Assembly (NCBI GenBank): GCA_947034885.2
Contig: OX344754.2
Location: 13,906,501 to 13,970,500, forward strand
Origin: Thuidium tamariscinum
Lineage: Eukaryota; Streptophyta; Bryopsida; Hypnales; Thuidiaceae
Reading direction: 5' to 3'
Length of the DNA: 64,000 bases
Numbering within the stretch: position 1 is the first letter of the stretch; every line of letters begins with the position of its first letter. The notes under the pieces were generated by a model. It was not told the origin of the DNA. It did not search any database and saw only the letters and a list, made by a program, of their open reading frames with translations. Below are positions 11,975-22,417 of the stretch, piece after piece. The position numbers and the translations under genes were made by a program.

Positions 11975-12320
11975 AGAAGAGATTTGAGGGCATTAGAAGC
12001 CCATGAGTTATTTTGAGTTTCCAAATTGTGAGAACGTGTTGTGAATGTAACACATCAATAGTCTGATGTGGCCGAGAGAGTGTCATGTCAAATAATGTTA
12101 TTTTTAAAATTTAATTTAAAATTAAAAAATGAGACATTTTAGATTTCTTAATAATTTTTAGAATCTTAGAATTTAAAAAAAATTCCTTCAAAAATCCAAA
12201 AATTCAACCAATAGGGTTGATTTGTAGTTTTTGGACAACATGGAGAATAAACTAAGGAACATCTTTAAAATGGTCTTTTGTTGCTCTCAAATCCCTTTGA
12301 TGATGTGCACAAGACTAGTA
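11975..12320. repeat. Dispersed repeat family D2, copy 1
   Basis: It shares a GATTTGAGGGCA block, a CACATCAATAGTCTGATGTGG-like block and a TTTTTGGACAACATGGAGAA-like block, in the same order, with 12785-13135 and 52310-52620. Confidence 0.7.
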
Positions 12321-12784
12321 ATCATGTTTAATGACTAAGTCGAAACAACCCAATAGTTGAATGATTGATGTATATTTTAATTCTTGCATACTAGCATTTA
12401 AGCTAGTACATGAACAAACTTTATAAATTTTGGTTGTTTTATATATAGCTCAAGAATTTGATAGAGTACTATTATAAAAAGAAACAACATTTTATGATGT
12501 ATTTTCTTAGAACTAAGAATGTTATAAAAACAAAATTTACTTATTGCAATTTTTCCACTTTGAATAGAATTCATTAAATTGTATTACCCCATGAAAAGGT
12601 CAAATTCAACAAAAATCAAGTCATTTTTGTGAAAAATTCCATACGTCATCGTCTAAGAATTTGACATTGAAATTCAAATTTGGCATCTAGGGGCCAAATG
12701 AAAGTTGAAGTAGAGTAGTTGTGTTCAAAACCACTATTATAGCTATTAGCAAATTCTAATTTTTTGAACTATGATAATGATATT

Positions 12785-13135
12785 TATATGCATCTCAATG
12801 GATTTGAGGGCACCAAAAAACCACAACTTATTTTGAATTCTTGAACAATGGAAATGCTCCACATCAATAGTGTGACTTGATCAAGACATTGCTACATCAA
12901 AAATATTGATTTTAAAATTTTAAAAAATATTTTATTTGAAAAAAATAGTTTTTAACATCACTTTTAGATTTCTTAACACATTTTGGAATATTTGAAAAAA
13001 ATTGAATTTTAAAAAGATATCAAAGTTCAAAAATTATGGATTAGTTTACAGTTCTTGAACAACATGTGGAGTAAGAGAGGAAATAACCCTAAAATAGCCT
13101 TTCCTTGCCTTCTAATCCCTTGTAATAATAGTTTA
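12785..13135. repeat. Dispersed repeat family D2, copy 2
   Basis: This second copy lies about 810 bp after the first and is in the same orientation. The markers are GATTTGAGGGCACC, CCACATCAATAGTGTGA and CTTGAACAACATGTGGAG. Spacing and orientation suggest a local tandem duplication of a larger unit. Confidence 0.7.
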
Positions 13136-13428
13136 AATTGCACTCATGGTAATAGTACAAAGTTAGACTTAAAGAAATTGAAACCTCAAAGGTCAAATTT
13201 ATAAATGTGATACTTTATTTGAATGTTATAGGTGCAATATTTGTATTGAAGGTAGTATGATAAATTTAAAACTAGCTTGTTGTTTTGGGTTGGAATAACA
13301 ATATTTCAGAACCAAAATGATATTCAAATTATAGTGACACCTACATTGAATACTAGGATATATAATTGACTTTTTAGTGTAATAAAGTTTTATCGCACTA
13401 GAGAAGATCATGGACAAATAGGGCTAGA

Positions 13429-13652
13429 AAGGGTTGAGTTCTTCATTCCCATTACAAAGGGTAAATGTATAAAATTGCTCACTCTTTTGTGCCTTGTTAA
13501 TTTTGTATTTCTTCACCTCTCTTTTGCAATTTAAGGCCTTCAATTCCGAGTATGAATTTAAATTTTCCAAATTTGATCAAAAGTGGTATATAAAAAATTC
13601 CAATGTTTTTGAAGGGCTAAAAAAGAAGGGGAATGAAGGGTCAATTCATCCT
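13429..13652. mobile_element. Inverted-repeat element, family M1, diverged copy
   Basis: Degenerate inverted termini (GGGTTGAGTTCTTCATTCCC at the left, GGGAATGAAGGGTCAATTC at the right) flank a core with GAATTTAAATTTTCCAAATTTG. The core and ends are related to the better-preserved copy at 14217-14418. A third core, without clear ends, is at about 29215-29295. Confidence 0.55.
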
Positions 13653-14216
13653 AATCAATTGCCAACCTTGGCAAACAAACATTTTTTGACTGTAGAAGAG
13701 TATTTTAAAGTAGATTCGAGCATGAGATTCATACTTTTCATCCGAAATTCATGATTATGTATCCATTATTTTGAAATATTGTACACACAATTCCGATTCA
13801 ATAGAACTCAAGTCATTTTTGGAAAAAAAGTGACACATGTCACCTTGAAAGTGGTCTGATGTAACATGGAGCCATGAAAATTTGACAGGGAGCTCAATTT
13901 TGGCATTTAAGGTGCGGAGTCAGTTCAGTACAAAGATGATCAATGAACATGGAGTACCGGCATTTAGTTACAAATTAGCCAGTTGAAATCCAGAATTTCT
14001 GAATGAAGTTCAAAATTTCAAGAAAAAACCCGATCATTTTAGTGGAAAAAAGAGAATATTCTTTATTTTCTTAAGGCCTAGCCGAGAGTGTTCTCCAAGC
14101 AACCGGTTGGTGCAAGGAAATGTAGGATTTTAGCCGGTTAAGCTTAAATTTCTTCCCGGACTGTGGAGGTGATGCTATGTAAAGGGTTTTTTAGAGCAGA
14201 CCCACGGCGCAACGGG

Positions 14217-14418
14217 CAGGGAGAATTGACCCCCTTATTGCCCCAGTCAACAACAGGTTGACTAAATTTCCCCCTATTTTGTGCCGTATATTTCGGATTT
14301 TCTTTCCGCATTGTAGCTAATTGAGGGCCTCTCATTCCATATACGAATTCAGAATTTGCAAAAAATAAAAAATTCCAGGGTTTGCCCCAGCGGGCAATAA
14401 GGGGGTCAGTTCACCCTG
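14217..14418. mobile_element. Inverted-repeat element (MITE-like), family M1, 202 bp
   Basis: Its 27-bp terminal inverted repeats at 14217-14243 and 14392-14418 match at 25 of 27 positions and contain TGACCCCCTTATTGCCC. The internal ~150 bp has no coding capacity. It includes GGGCCTCTCATTCCATATAC and GAATTC motifs shared with other copies in the window. No clear target-site duplication was identified. Confidence 0.7.
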
Positions 14419-14559
14419 GGCCACGGGGGGGCAACACGCTCAAGCAAATCAATGGAGAACACGCCTGTATTACCGTATGTCTGTGAGCCCTTGCTGAGTG
14501 CTGACTTGCTCCATTAACTTCGGAATGGGCGTCAAATCTGCCATGAACGACGGTGTTCC

Positions 14560-15165
14560 CGCGTGTTCTCTTATCCAGCATACATCCCTATGCAGATACG
14601 TTGTTTGTTTGTTTGAATGTTTGTTTGTTACGTTGAGATCTCCCGGACCGTGAGTGCCCCGGGTGCGTGTTTGGTACCGTCGGAAAGCCCTCAGCGAGGA
14701 GGGGTGCACCGGCTTTGATTCATGGTGTTCCAACCTACGGCATGAAAGTTATTGAATTTTGAAGTTTCTATATGTTACGTTGAGATCTCCCGGACTGTGA
14801 GTCCCCCGGGTGCGTGTTTGGTACCGTCGGAAAGCCCTCAGCGAGGAGGGGTGCATGGGCTTTGATTCATGGTGTTCCAACCTACAGCTTGAAAGTTATT
14901 GAATTTTGAAGTTTCTATACATTAAAAAAATTAGACTGTGGCAACGGCACGGGCCACCCTAGTCCCCTATGAAGATGCGTTGTTGGTTTGTTTGGATGTT
15001 TGTTTGGATGTTTGTTACGTTGAGATCTCCCGGACCGTGAGTCCCCCAGGTGCGTGTTTGGTACTGTCGGAAAGCCCTTGGCGAGGACGGGTGCACGGGC
15101 TTTGATTCATGGTGTTCCGACCTATGGCATGAAAGTTATTGAATTTTGAAGTTTCTATACATAAA
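14560..15165. repeat. 147-bp tandem repeat, three copies, GC-rich core
   Basis: Copies start at 14627, 14774 and 15014. Each contains GTTACGTTGAGATCTCCCGG, GGTGCGTGTTTGGTACYGTC and GGAAAGCCCT, then GTGTTCCRACCTA and an ATTGAATTTTGAAGTTTCTAT tail. Copies 2 and 3 are separated by an extra ~90 bp that repeats the TGTTTGTTTG leader found ahead of copy 1, so the full unit is about 240 bp with one deletion. The GC-rich core stands out against the AT-rich surroundings. Confidence 0.85.
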
Positions 15166-15244
15166 AAAAATTAGAAAATTATTCAAATTTCTTTTCTTTT
15201 AGACCGTGGTAACGGTATGAAATTAGGGTTTGACAATTTCGCTG

Positions 15245-15753
15245 TCAAGGGTTCTGGTCTTCTACTCTACGTGCTTCTCTTGGTAGCACGTGTCTGTCTC
15301 GATCAGTCCTTTTGTCTGAAACAACACCGCTTCCAGGGAGTTGCCCATTCCATTCGAAGAGGTTGATTTGTAGCTGGCTGCGGTCGTAGTACAGTATCCC
15401 GAATCTTGCTTTGCAGACTGGAATCATCCCCCTCGCTCCTGAAACTGGCAAAGTGGCACGAGATTTGAGCACGCAGCTCCGTAAATTGAGGTGAAGAATA
15501 TTAAAGTTCTCAATTGCCTCAACTCCATTCACGGAAGCTCAAGTGCAATTTCATTGAACGTGGCACTGCGTTCTCTGTCCTCAAAGTCAAGATGGAAGTG
15601 GGCCGTGCAATCTTCCTGAAGCTCTGACGGCATTGGTGCTCGACAACTGGTTGAAGCTCTCTGCAGCAAGGCCGCGTCGGAGGGATCACGGGATAAGAGT
15701 CTGAAGCCTGAACACACTTCTACTTGAATGCAATTAACCCTGTATGGTCGCAA
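15245..15753 (-). pseudogene. Two adjoining minus-strand ORFs, possible frameshifted gene
   Basis: The frame open at 15753-15529 ends with TFNEIALELP and a TGA. The next frame, 15532-15245, begins directly at that point with NGVEAIENFNILHLNLRS and continues through FGILYYDRSQLQINLFEWNG to a stop. The two make one plausible ~170-residue polypeptide if one base is missing at the junction near 15530. No domain is recognised. An intron at the junction is not supported by splice signals. It lies 400 bp upstream of the J-protein gene on the other strand and may simply overlap its promoter. Confidence 0.3.
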
Positions 15754-16136
15754 GAGCGAAAAAGTGGAACAGTTATCGAGATTCGCGTCATTGCTGAGGC
15801 TATTTCGATTGAATTTGAGTTATTGTGAGTCGTGCTTCGCCTTGCCAGCGTGATTGAGTAGTTTTTATTTGGCGGCGAGGATAGTTTGGGCTCATGCTGT
15901 CTCGTTCGAGGTTCTACTACTTGCTTAGATGCAATATTTCTTCGATTCAGTGTTAATCCAATGATGATTTTGGTCTGCTTTCAATCGCCGGCCTCTCGAA
16001 AAGCTCAATTCCCTAATTGTGGCGTAGGATACGTGCAGCTCCTTATCTGAAGGCGGAGACCAAATTAGGGTTAGACTAGTACGCGAATAGGTTTTCGCAT
16101 GCGGTGTCGCGCTGCGGGGACGGATCCTTTCCCGAA

Positions 16137-19100
16137 ATGGCAAGTAGATCGCAGTTGAACTTACGTTTTTTCGTTTATTACCTGGTTCTCGTTGTGGTGG
16201 TGGTGGATGCGAATGATCTCTACAAGGTTAGCAATCTCTTCCTTCCACGTTGTTTGAAATTCTTTGAATTGAGTACCCGTGAAGACTTTTAATCTCCAAA
16301 CAGGAAATTACGCACGGGAGATTTGAAATTTTTTATCGTATTTTACGTAGCTGAAGGTCTTATCTGCAAGGGTTAACTGTCGTAGCGCGACTCGTTAAAT
16401 AGTTGAGGAACCGTGCAATTCTGTGGATGATCTGGCCTTACTTTAGATTCTATATTGGTAAGAGCAAATCTTCTACGTATGGCATCGAAGACAGGTCTCT
16501 GACTTATGTCAATATCATGACAATTGGATGCTGGAAATATTCATGATTTGTTACCGTCTGAGTGGAATTTTGGTTATTGGATGTCAGGTTTTAGGAGTTG
16601 ATAAGAATGCCAGTGAACGAGATATCAAGAAAGCATTTCACAAGTGAGCTCCTCTTAATCCTGCTGATAGTGCGCTACGAAAACTCTCTTGCCGTATTAA
16701 TATGTTCTGTATCAATTAGGTGGAGAACCAATGGTGTGCTAACCGAATAAGGATCCTATTGACCGTATAGTTGACAGATTTTACACCTCATTATTATTTT
16801 AAGCATTATACCGTAGTAAGTATCATCAACGATTCTGATAATTATGCTCCTTTCTCCTTGATACAGGCAATCTTTGAAGTATCATCCTGACAAAAACAAA
16901 GCAAAAAACGCCCAATCAAAGTTTGAGAAAATTAGTCACGGTAGTTTTCTAACCCGCCTGCTTTGGACGAATGCATTCGTGTATGGACTTGGGTTTTAGG
17001 TTTTTTGATTACATTATGTCATTCATCTGTATCTCAAGAATGTGAGGCGAAATCCGTTTGTAAGTGTTATTCAGGTAAATCTGTACGCTTTTTCCAAAGA
17101 GTTATGCATGATAACTACACATACTTCTATAATTTTTATTCACTCGTGTTTTACATTTGGTGCAGCATATGAAGTGCTCTCAGACGCAGAGAAGAGAAAG
17201 CAGTATGATTTGACTGGTGATGAAAAGGGCCAAGGATTTGGAGGATCCCAGGGTGGTTATGGAAGCGGGAATGTCGGCGGGCAATATGCAGGTCATCAGT
17301 TTCAAAGCGGTAGTCCTTTTTTCCAAGCCGGCGGGCCAGGTGGTCGAACGTTTACCTTCACGTTTGGCGGTCCTAACCAACAGGCTGAAGAAGGTGGCCA
17401 CCAAAGATTTTCACAATTTTTCGGCAATTCTCAATCGCAGCGTCAATCACGGCCTAGGCAGAATTCAAAAAGGAAATCTGGAGAACAAATGGGTTGGGCT
17501 AGAAACATGTACAATAAGTTCACTGGGAATGAAGAAGGGAATCCTGACTCTGCTTTTGGGAACATAGGGAGTTTTGGAAGCTTTGGAAACTTTGGGGGGG
17601 GAATGTTTGATAATCTTTTTAGCTCCTTCACGGAGGGAAGTGGAGAGACGAGGGAGGGAGGAAGTCGAGAGCCTAAAGCGAAGAGCCGTGATGCTCGGGT
17701 GACAGTGGATTTACCCCCGGGGATTGAAAATATGAACCCCGCAAAATTCAAAACACAGGTGCTAGGGACAAGAAAAATTTCTTGGGCTGTCTTGTATTTT
17801 GTACCAGATTATCCCGGAATCAATGACCGCCTGAAGCTCCTGGCATCTTTTGCCGAAGAATTGAAGGGAATTCTCAAGGTGAGATCAATGCCAGTATTTG
17901 CCATGCCCTTCTATATCTGAGATGTCAAGTTTTTGTTATATTTTCCTTTTTAGCGGGTTTGTTTGCATTGTATACCGAGCAGATCTTCGGGTCTGCTATC
18001 TTGGTTTTTCATTATTCTATTATGAACATCTTATTCTGGATCTTAGTTGGTATATTGTTAAACGACTATGTCGTTCCAGGTTGGTGCAATCGACTGTGAA
18101 AGCCATGGTAAATTCTGTAAAGAGCAAGAAGTTCAATTATTTCCCAAGCTCCTGATCTATCCCCTAAGAGCGGAAGGAAGGTCTAAACCAGTGCCACACC
18201 TTGGAGATTGGACAATTAAAGCTTTGTTGAAGTTCTACAACCTGCAGTTTTCCCCTCTGATAACTTCACTCACTCACCAAAACTTTGTGGAAGCTATGTC
18301 GAAGAATTAGGAGCGACCTTGGGCTATTTTGGTCAGAAAGAACAAGGATTTACCAGTTGCATGGCTCGCCATGTGTGGAGAATTCGAGAGGCGGATTGAC
18401 TGTTATGAAATCCGGGTAAGAAATTTCAGTGCTATATCGTCTCGTTTGTTCTCTACCTTATGGATTGATCTCTGGGAATCCTCTAGTGGACTCTGTTACA
18501 TCCTTAAATTATTCTACGATTGCCAGCGCCATTGGTTTGAGCTTTATATCCTTTGCTTCCAAACGAAATTTCAGCGTCGAATTTTGAGTCTAGGTAACAT
18601 TTGGGTCTTCAGCTTTTTAAGCTTCACTATTGTTGATGCTTGCAAGTTTTAATTCTTGCAGGTCAATGACGAAGAGGATCCTATTGCTAAAAAACTTGGA
18701 GCAAGAGAATTTCCTACAGTCGTGGGACTACTATCTGCTGGAGAGCAGCTTCACTTTGACAATATCGTATCTGACAAGTCGCTTCCGAAATCTGTCGGAG
18801 CTTTGAGAACGTTCATGGAGAAGCTCGAAAAGAAGGACCGTGATTTGGAAAGAACCCAAAATGGTTCTGAGCCTGTTTCTTATTTGACCCAAAGGAATAT
18901 GAAGAAAGTGTGTGGACCAGAGGCATCGTTGTGTATTATTGCCACCTCAAAATCTAGCCAAGGAGAGGCGAAAGCCAAGCTGATTCTTCACGAGGTTCGC
19001 TTTCCTTGAACATGTTCCAGAGGTTCAGTACAGCAATATTTTCAGGCATCTCTTACAGAAGTGTGATTGAGGCAAGGCTCTCATTTACAAGTTGGGACTA

Positions 19101-19407
19101 ACAATCGGTTTAAATGTTTATGTTTTTGGTGCAGATCTCGCAAAAGTCGCTTGTTAGAAAATCTCATGGATCACAGCCTGTGTCATACAGCCTGGTTGAC
19201 GCAGCGAAGCGGGGAACCTTCATGAAATCATTTTCTGCAATTGATCTCTCCAGTATCGACACCGTTGTGGTGGCCTACAAGCCTCGCAGAGGCAAGTCGG
19301 CATTGTACAGGGGTTCATTGACATTGGAGGGGGTTGAGGATTTCGTCGCGAAAGCTCTGGTTGGTGATCTTACTTTCGAGCCAGTATATCAGGCACCAAC
19401 ATTGTGA
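16137..19407 (+). CDS. ER J-protein with thioredoxin-like region (ERdj3A/TMS1-like), interrupted by TAG
   Basis: Seven exons: 16137-16226, 16588-16643, 16867-16940, 17166-17878, 18080-18415, 18662-18994 and 19135-19407, all GT-AG with exact phases, 625 codons. Residues 1-26 form a signal peptide (hydrophobic FFVYYLVLVVVVVDA). A J domain with HPD at 55-57 and DAEKRKQYD follows, then a Gly/Phe/Ser-rich region of ~150 residues. Next is a thioredoxin-fold-like part containing CESHGKFCKEQEVQLFPKLL, without a CxxC active site, and further thioredoxin-like segments to the end. This layout matches plant ER J-proteins of the ERdj3A/TMS1 type, which recruit BiP in the lumen. Oddity: codon 388 is TAG (18308-18310) inside exon 5, and the conserved frame continues directly after it (ERPWAILVRKNKD). 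The stop would remove the C-terminal 40%. No plausible intron skips it. This is either a young pseudogene, a sequence error or a truncated allele. Confidence 0.8.
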
Positions 19408-22400
19408 CATAGTGTTCTCTCAAACAGCCCTGTGCATATTTGCATGAGATCAGTATAAGCGGCATTAATCGCATTTTTCCAAAATTGCCCAATTTGCAAG
19501 TGTCAGCATCCACTTTTGCCGTCCTGCAGCAGCTCAAATTGAAGATACGAAATTGTGGCCAAGATATCCATTGAATACGTTCAAAGCACATGCTGTGTAA
19601 GTCTTAGTATGGAGTAGTTCACACAACTAATAATAAATTAAAGACGCTGTAAACTGTTCAATAATTACCTGAGTCATGTGGCATCGTGATGCTTCTTAGA
19701 TACATGCCACTCAAGCGACTCGCTGCAAATACACTCTGAACGCATAGTAATCACACATTTGTGGTGGGGGTGAGGGACACATTGAAAAATTCTTTCCTAA
19801 TTCATCCTAGAGAATGGATCTATTCATTTAATAACTCCCTATGCATGATTGGTCTTTATTAAACTTTCAAATATCAGAGACCATTTGTATTAATGCAAAT
19901 GTTTATAACATACAATTTTGCAATTGTGAGGGGTTATTGTTACAATATATTACTAAACATTTTATAACATCAATATATCATTAAAATATTAATATGAGAT
20001 ACCATATGAACTATTGATGTTATTTTATTCAAATAATACTGTCTTCTTGATATACATAGCAAAAGAACAAATCACCACAAGTTAGATTTTGCAAAACCTA
20101 AATTCTATACATTCACTATCTTTTATTAACATCATTGTGTTGCACATCTATAATACTACTACATAAATCTCAACAATTTATATGGACATTATTTGCCTAA
20201 AGTGTAATTGTAAAGAATTCAAAATGTCATCCAATTGTATACCTCATCCATATTATCTAATTTTTTTAATACCACAATTAGAAACCTAGACCAAAAGAAC
20301 ACTTCAACATTAAAATTTTAGATGCATCTTACTAACAACTAGTCAGTTATATTTGAAATGAATAAAAAAAAGTTGCCTTTTCTTATACTCACCAATAGTA
20401 TACAATTTATTATTAACCTTTTTAAGACTCAAACATTCAAATATAAAATATAAAACAACGGTATTCCCAAGTAGATAAAATCTTTTTTTGTCTAAATGTT
20501 TGTAGATACTTTAGTTCTTTGATATTTAAGTTTTCATAACCTTTTATTTGCAAATGTTCATTGATCCAATGAATAAATGTATGTTTCACTTGGAAAATCT
20601 ACTTTTCCAATTCAATTTATGATCCTTAATAAATGACTTTAATAAGTTAAATAAAAATATTAAAAATTGTCATAAATAAAACTTAAAACTTCACACTCCA
20701 TGTAAAGTTTATACTCCACTAAATATTTTTGTCAAGTTACAAATTTTCAATCTAAAATTCCTTGTTTCCAAATTTATTTCCAAATTTATTAAAAAAGTAT
20801 TTGAAAATATTATTGAAACTTCGGACTACTCAGTATTAGGGAGTTAATTGTAGAACAAAAATATGACTGTACACAACTAGGGTTTTATTACACAAACAGT
20901 ATGTACAAAAATGAAAATTATTATTAGTCATTTTCTTCTAATGTTCCACCCCAGGCCATTCCAATGGCAAGTATAGTAAGCATTGTCAATAATTTGTGGT
21001 GTGGTTCAACCTTGGAAAGATTGTCGCCTTGGTGATAGTTACTCAATAATAAATGATTCAATTTTTAAACCCATAGGTGCATTATTTGTTTTTACAGAGT
21101 CATCCATCAAGACATTTGTAGTCCTCAGAGTCATTTCAGGGTTAATGTCTATCGCCACAGAGGACACGGTAGTAACTTAGAAGATCTACTGGTAAAAAAT
21201 TATTAAAAAGTAGAGGATTTCATTTTACGGAACACTTCAGGAGTAGCCATTTCAAACCATTTGAGCATGAAAACACCGCAGTACTTCAGGGGTTAACTAA
21301 GTACTCAGTACACCTGTGAATTAACCTCAAGTCTCCTTGACTTCAAGGTATCCAACTTCATGTTGCCTTGATTCTTATCAAACGCCAAGAGTTCACAGAG
21401 AGGACAGCCTTGATGTCTCCCTTACATTTATCTTGCAACGAAACAGCCTAATCAACAGATGAGTTCACTTGTGCCAAAATAACAATAATGGTACTAACAG
21501 TAATATTCCAACACACCAGGGGCGGAACAAAACTGGAATTTCATCATCAATAATGGTTCGTATTATATGATACGACTACTTCTTTACATCCATCCCACTC
21601 AAGGATTCTTAAAAAAATGTGGAACCTACCGGTTTGCCCCAACCCACTTGGAATCCCAATGGTTTACTGTTCCCTGCCTCCGAAGCTGCAACTTCGCAGC
21701 ATTACTGCCACTGTCCGCCCGCTCACAAATTTTCAACTCATACAAGCCGTTCTGACATTCAAAGGCTTCCGAAGCAAGCAGCGAGGATCAAAACTGCACA
21801 TCAAATATATACAGGAACAGAAGTGCACATATCAACTCCCTGTGTCAGCGGCAGTCAGAATTAACTTTAAACCCCGTCAGTCAAGCAACGACTTCGACGC
21901 CACCCACTTCGAACTTAACACTGCCATGAACAAGCCTCCTCGACACCCTCCATGCTTGTGGTCTGGGATTCTGACTGAAGCGAAGTACAGCCAGACACGG
22001 AATTCAAAACAGAGGTCTTCTCTTATTCATGAGCGCATGTGGGATCTCGCTTCTCTCCGCCGAGCAGCTTCTGCGAGCCTCGTGCGATGAAGTACTTGGC
22101 GATACTGTTGCGTAAGAGAATCATAAGAGGGATTAGAAGAGAGTATCACAAGAGAATACGAAAGGAATTCAGGGAGAGACTACATCAACCATACAGTCCA
22201 TTAGAAGAGGCTTCATTGACCATATAGGTGAGAGTTGTAATTTGTGCTAAATGCAAAATAGTCCGTCTATTGACATTTCGTTTCTTGCAATTGATTTTCA
22301 GCTTCCCTTAAAACAAATGTGCAAACTTTGAAATGCGCAAGTTGTAGGGAAAGGCTCCAGGTCCCAGGTTCCTGTGTGGAACCTGAACCTTCCTTTATGG

Positions 22401-22417
22401 TGAATGAAGACTTTACA
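19408..22417. other. AT-rich spacer
   Basis: No gene is supported. The piece 19800-20900 is very AT-rich and featureless. The piece 21560-22200 has higher GC content and a long plus-strand ORF (21617-22090), but no domain or splice evidence. It probably covers the downstream flank of the minus-strand gene that ends at 22418. Confidence 0.4.

Larger units (their letters stand above)
10641..13428. other. AT-rich repeat-derived spacer
   Basis: No gene is seen. Long A/T stretches, short inverted AT palindromes near 11180-11240 and two copies of repeat family D2 fill the interval. Confidence 0.6.

Noticed and set aside
21617-22090. 157-codon plus-strand ORF
   Set aside because: Overlapping alternative frames are equally open, no motif is recognised, and it lies in the 3' flank of the duplicated-module gene.
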